Below, piece by piece: positions 63,001-64,000 of a stretch of 64,000 bases of DNA. The position numbers were made by a program, and so were the translations under genes. Numbering within the stretch: position 1 is the first letter of the stretch; each line of letters starts with the position of its first letter. The stretch covers positions 115,087 through 179,086 of the forward strand of contig JALLLS010000072.1 of NCBI GenBank assembly GCA_025094145.1, given 5' to 3'. The notes under the pieces were generated by a model. It was given only the letters and a program-made list of their open reading frames with translations, was not told the DNA's origin and did no database searches. The DNA is from Spinellus fusiger. Lineage: Eukaryota > Mucoromycota > Mucoromycetes > Mucorales > Phycomycetaceae.

Positions 63001-63916
63001 AAGTTGTGAGGTAGCTGGATATGAGCAGGTAAATAACGACGTACATTGTACTCGTACATGGGTAAGAATCTAATAGACATATCGACATATCGACATAGGA
63101 TGGGTTGATACAGCATCAGTCACACTTTCTATGCATCCACAGAAGAGAAGAGGTGTGCTTACGTTACAAATACATCGTCACGTCCTTTGAGTCTTCCTAG
63201 TTTTAGTTTTGCCTTTCCAATGTGTCTTGTTTTTGCTCTCCATCCTTTACGCTTATCATACAAGTCCAACTAGGGTTGCCATTTTCTGTATGAGTACAAA
63301 AGATGGATTCTATCTCTCCTTTGAACCCACCCCCTTTCTTTTACTCCCCTCTCCTATAGAAAGAAAAGAAAAAAAGAAAAAAAAGAAAAAAAGAAAAGAT
63401 GGATTCCTCATCCACTACCACTTGCCTCAATAATATCAAACAATTGGTTGTGATAGGACACAGTAAACATAAACCCTTCATTCCAATTGCCATGAGCATC
63501 CTTTGACCGTGAAGAAAAGTAGTGCTGGGATCCCATACGCAGACGCATCATGGGCCGTTTGATGCTGATGTCAGATCGGATATTAAGAAGATCAATCTAT
63601 GGCATCGTACAAAATATCATTGGCTCCTCTTCTCAATTGAATCCAACACAGGCGGACAGAGGAGTGGGGGGGAGTGTATGCTTACTTGTAATTTGCCAAG
63701 GGGAAGGTGGTTGATCTGGTGGGCTTCCTTGCTCAGCCATTCTTCCTTGAGTCTGGAGATATCAGGCAAGGACAGCCGTCTTGCTACTGTGGGGGTGGTA
63801 GGGACAGACAGAGCAAGTGCCTCGAGGGGTGCTGTGGGTGGGTGCTGTAGGAATGTCTCGGTGTGGGTGGAGAGCAGCGGCTGACTTGGCATGGGTGTTG
63901 GGTGAGGAGGTGTCAT
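60097..63916 (-). CDS. C2-domain class 3 lipase, diacylglycerol lipase type
   Basis: Predicted serine lipase acting on diacylglycerol or related lipids at membranes. Nine exons: 63916-63686, 63596-63426, 63269-63163, 63069-61929, 61815-61736, 61620-61539, 61484-61436, 61382-61207, 61128-60097; 1022 aa. An N-terminal C2-like region (about 78-185) includes FDIIE|LDLYDKRKGW and HIGKAKLKLGRLKGRDDVFV. A ~300-aa low-complexity linker follows (HEH-rich, polyglycine, PTLPTLP and DRGVDRG repeats), then KITGMQLLSSL, ITDLKFVDEAYYYL and the lipase fold. Catalytic residues: Ser743 in TGHSLGAG, Asp805 in CHDDLVARL, His970 in LEDHMVVTY. The intron after 63426 has a GC donor (GCAAGT). No four-helix membrane region as in animal DAGL was seen, so membrane contact would be through C2. 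Substrate is inferred. Confidence 0.87.
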
Positions 63917-64000
63917 GGCTAGTCTTTTTTCTTTCTCTTCTCTTCTCTCTTCTCTGTGTGTAGATTATAAATAGAGGTGAGTAGAAAACAGGCCAAATTG
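63917..64000. other. upstream region of lipase gene
   Basis: TCTC-rich tract adjoining the start codon; the region runs off the window. Confidence 0.5.

Overview
The window looks like nuclear DNA of an early-diverging fungus, most likely Mucoromycota (Mucorales-like). It is AT-rich. Its genes carry many short introns, usually 40-130 nt and mostly GT-AG. The delta-12 desaturase has the size and motifs of the Mucor/Rhizopus enzymes. Several genes (MYSM1-type deubiquitinase, PHAF1) belong to families I associate with early-diverging fungi and animals rather than yeast. Nothing bacterial, organellar or viral was recognised. Exon models were built by hand from splice sites, reading frame and remembered family motifs; each adds up to a whole number of codons, but none was tested against RNA or a database.

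Layout: 0.1-0.8 kb Tc1-type deletion element; 2.7-4.0 kb (-) delta-12 fatty acid desaturase; 4.6-5.6 kb (-) EAF7/MRGBP; 5.6-10.4 kb gene-poor with a Tc1 remnant; 10.5-13.9 kb (+) COPI beta-prime; 14.3-16.3 kb (-) inositol hexakisphosphate kinase; 16.9-19.1 kb (-) PHAF1; 19.4-20.5 kb transposon relics; 21.7-23.3 kb second desaturase copy, broken by a nonsense codon; 24.9-26.6 kb Tc1-superfamily element with ~130-bp terminal repeats; 27.4-33.9 kb a carnitine acetyltransferase enclosed by two inverted copies of a small Tc1-type element, with two more Tc1-type elements inside; 34.5-38.0 kb (+) MYSM1-like histone H2A deubiquitinase; 38-41.9 kb gene-poor; 41.9-43.7 kb (+) proline/threonine-rich single-pass membrane protein; 44.1-45.5 kb (-) endonuclease III; 45.5-50.8 kb no gene seen; 50.8-53.5 kb (+) KIN1-type kinase; 53.9-55.0 kb inverted-repeat element; 55.8-56.2 kb (-) small unknown gene with CCAAT and TATA boxes; 57.7-59.6 kb (-) CDK9/BUR1 kinase; 60.1-63.9 kb (-) C2-domain class 3 lipase of the diacylglycerol lipase type.

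The host genes are unrelated housekeeping and regulatory genes: Golgi-ER traffic, inositol pyrophosphate signalling, autophagy, chromatin and transcription elongation, base-excision repair, lipid metabolism and polarity kinase signalling. They do not form a pathway cluster. The accessory content is transposons, mostly internally deleted Tc1-type elements that keep the DNA-binding and extreme C-terminal parts of the transposase but lose the catalytic core. The most notable observations are the duplicated desaturase with patchy divergence and a nonsense codon, the inverted transposon pair around the acetyltransferase gene, an 11-nt microexon carrying the catalytic lysine of the DNA glycosylase, and two probable GC-AG introns. 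I did not find a clearly new multi-gene system.
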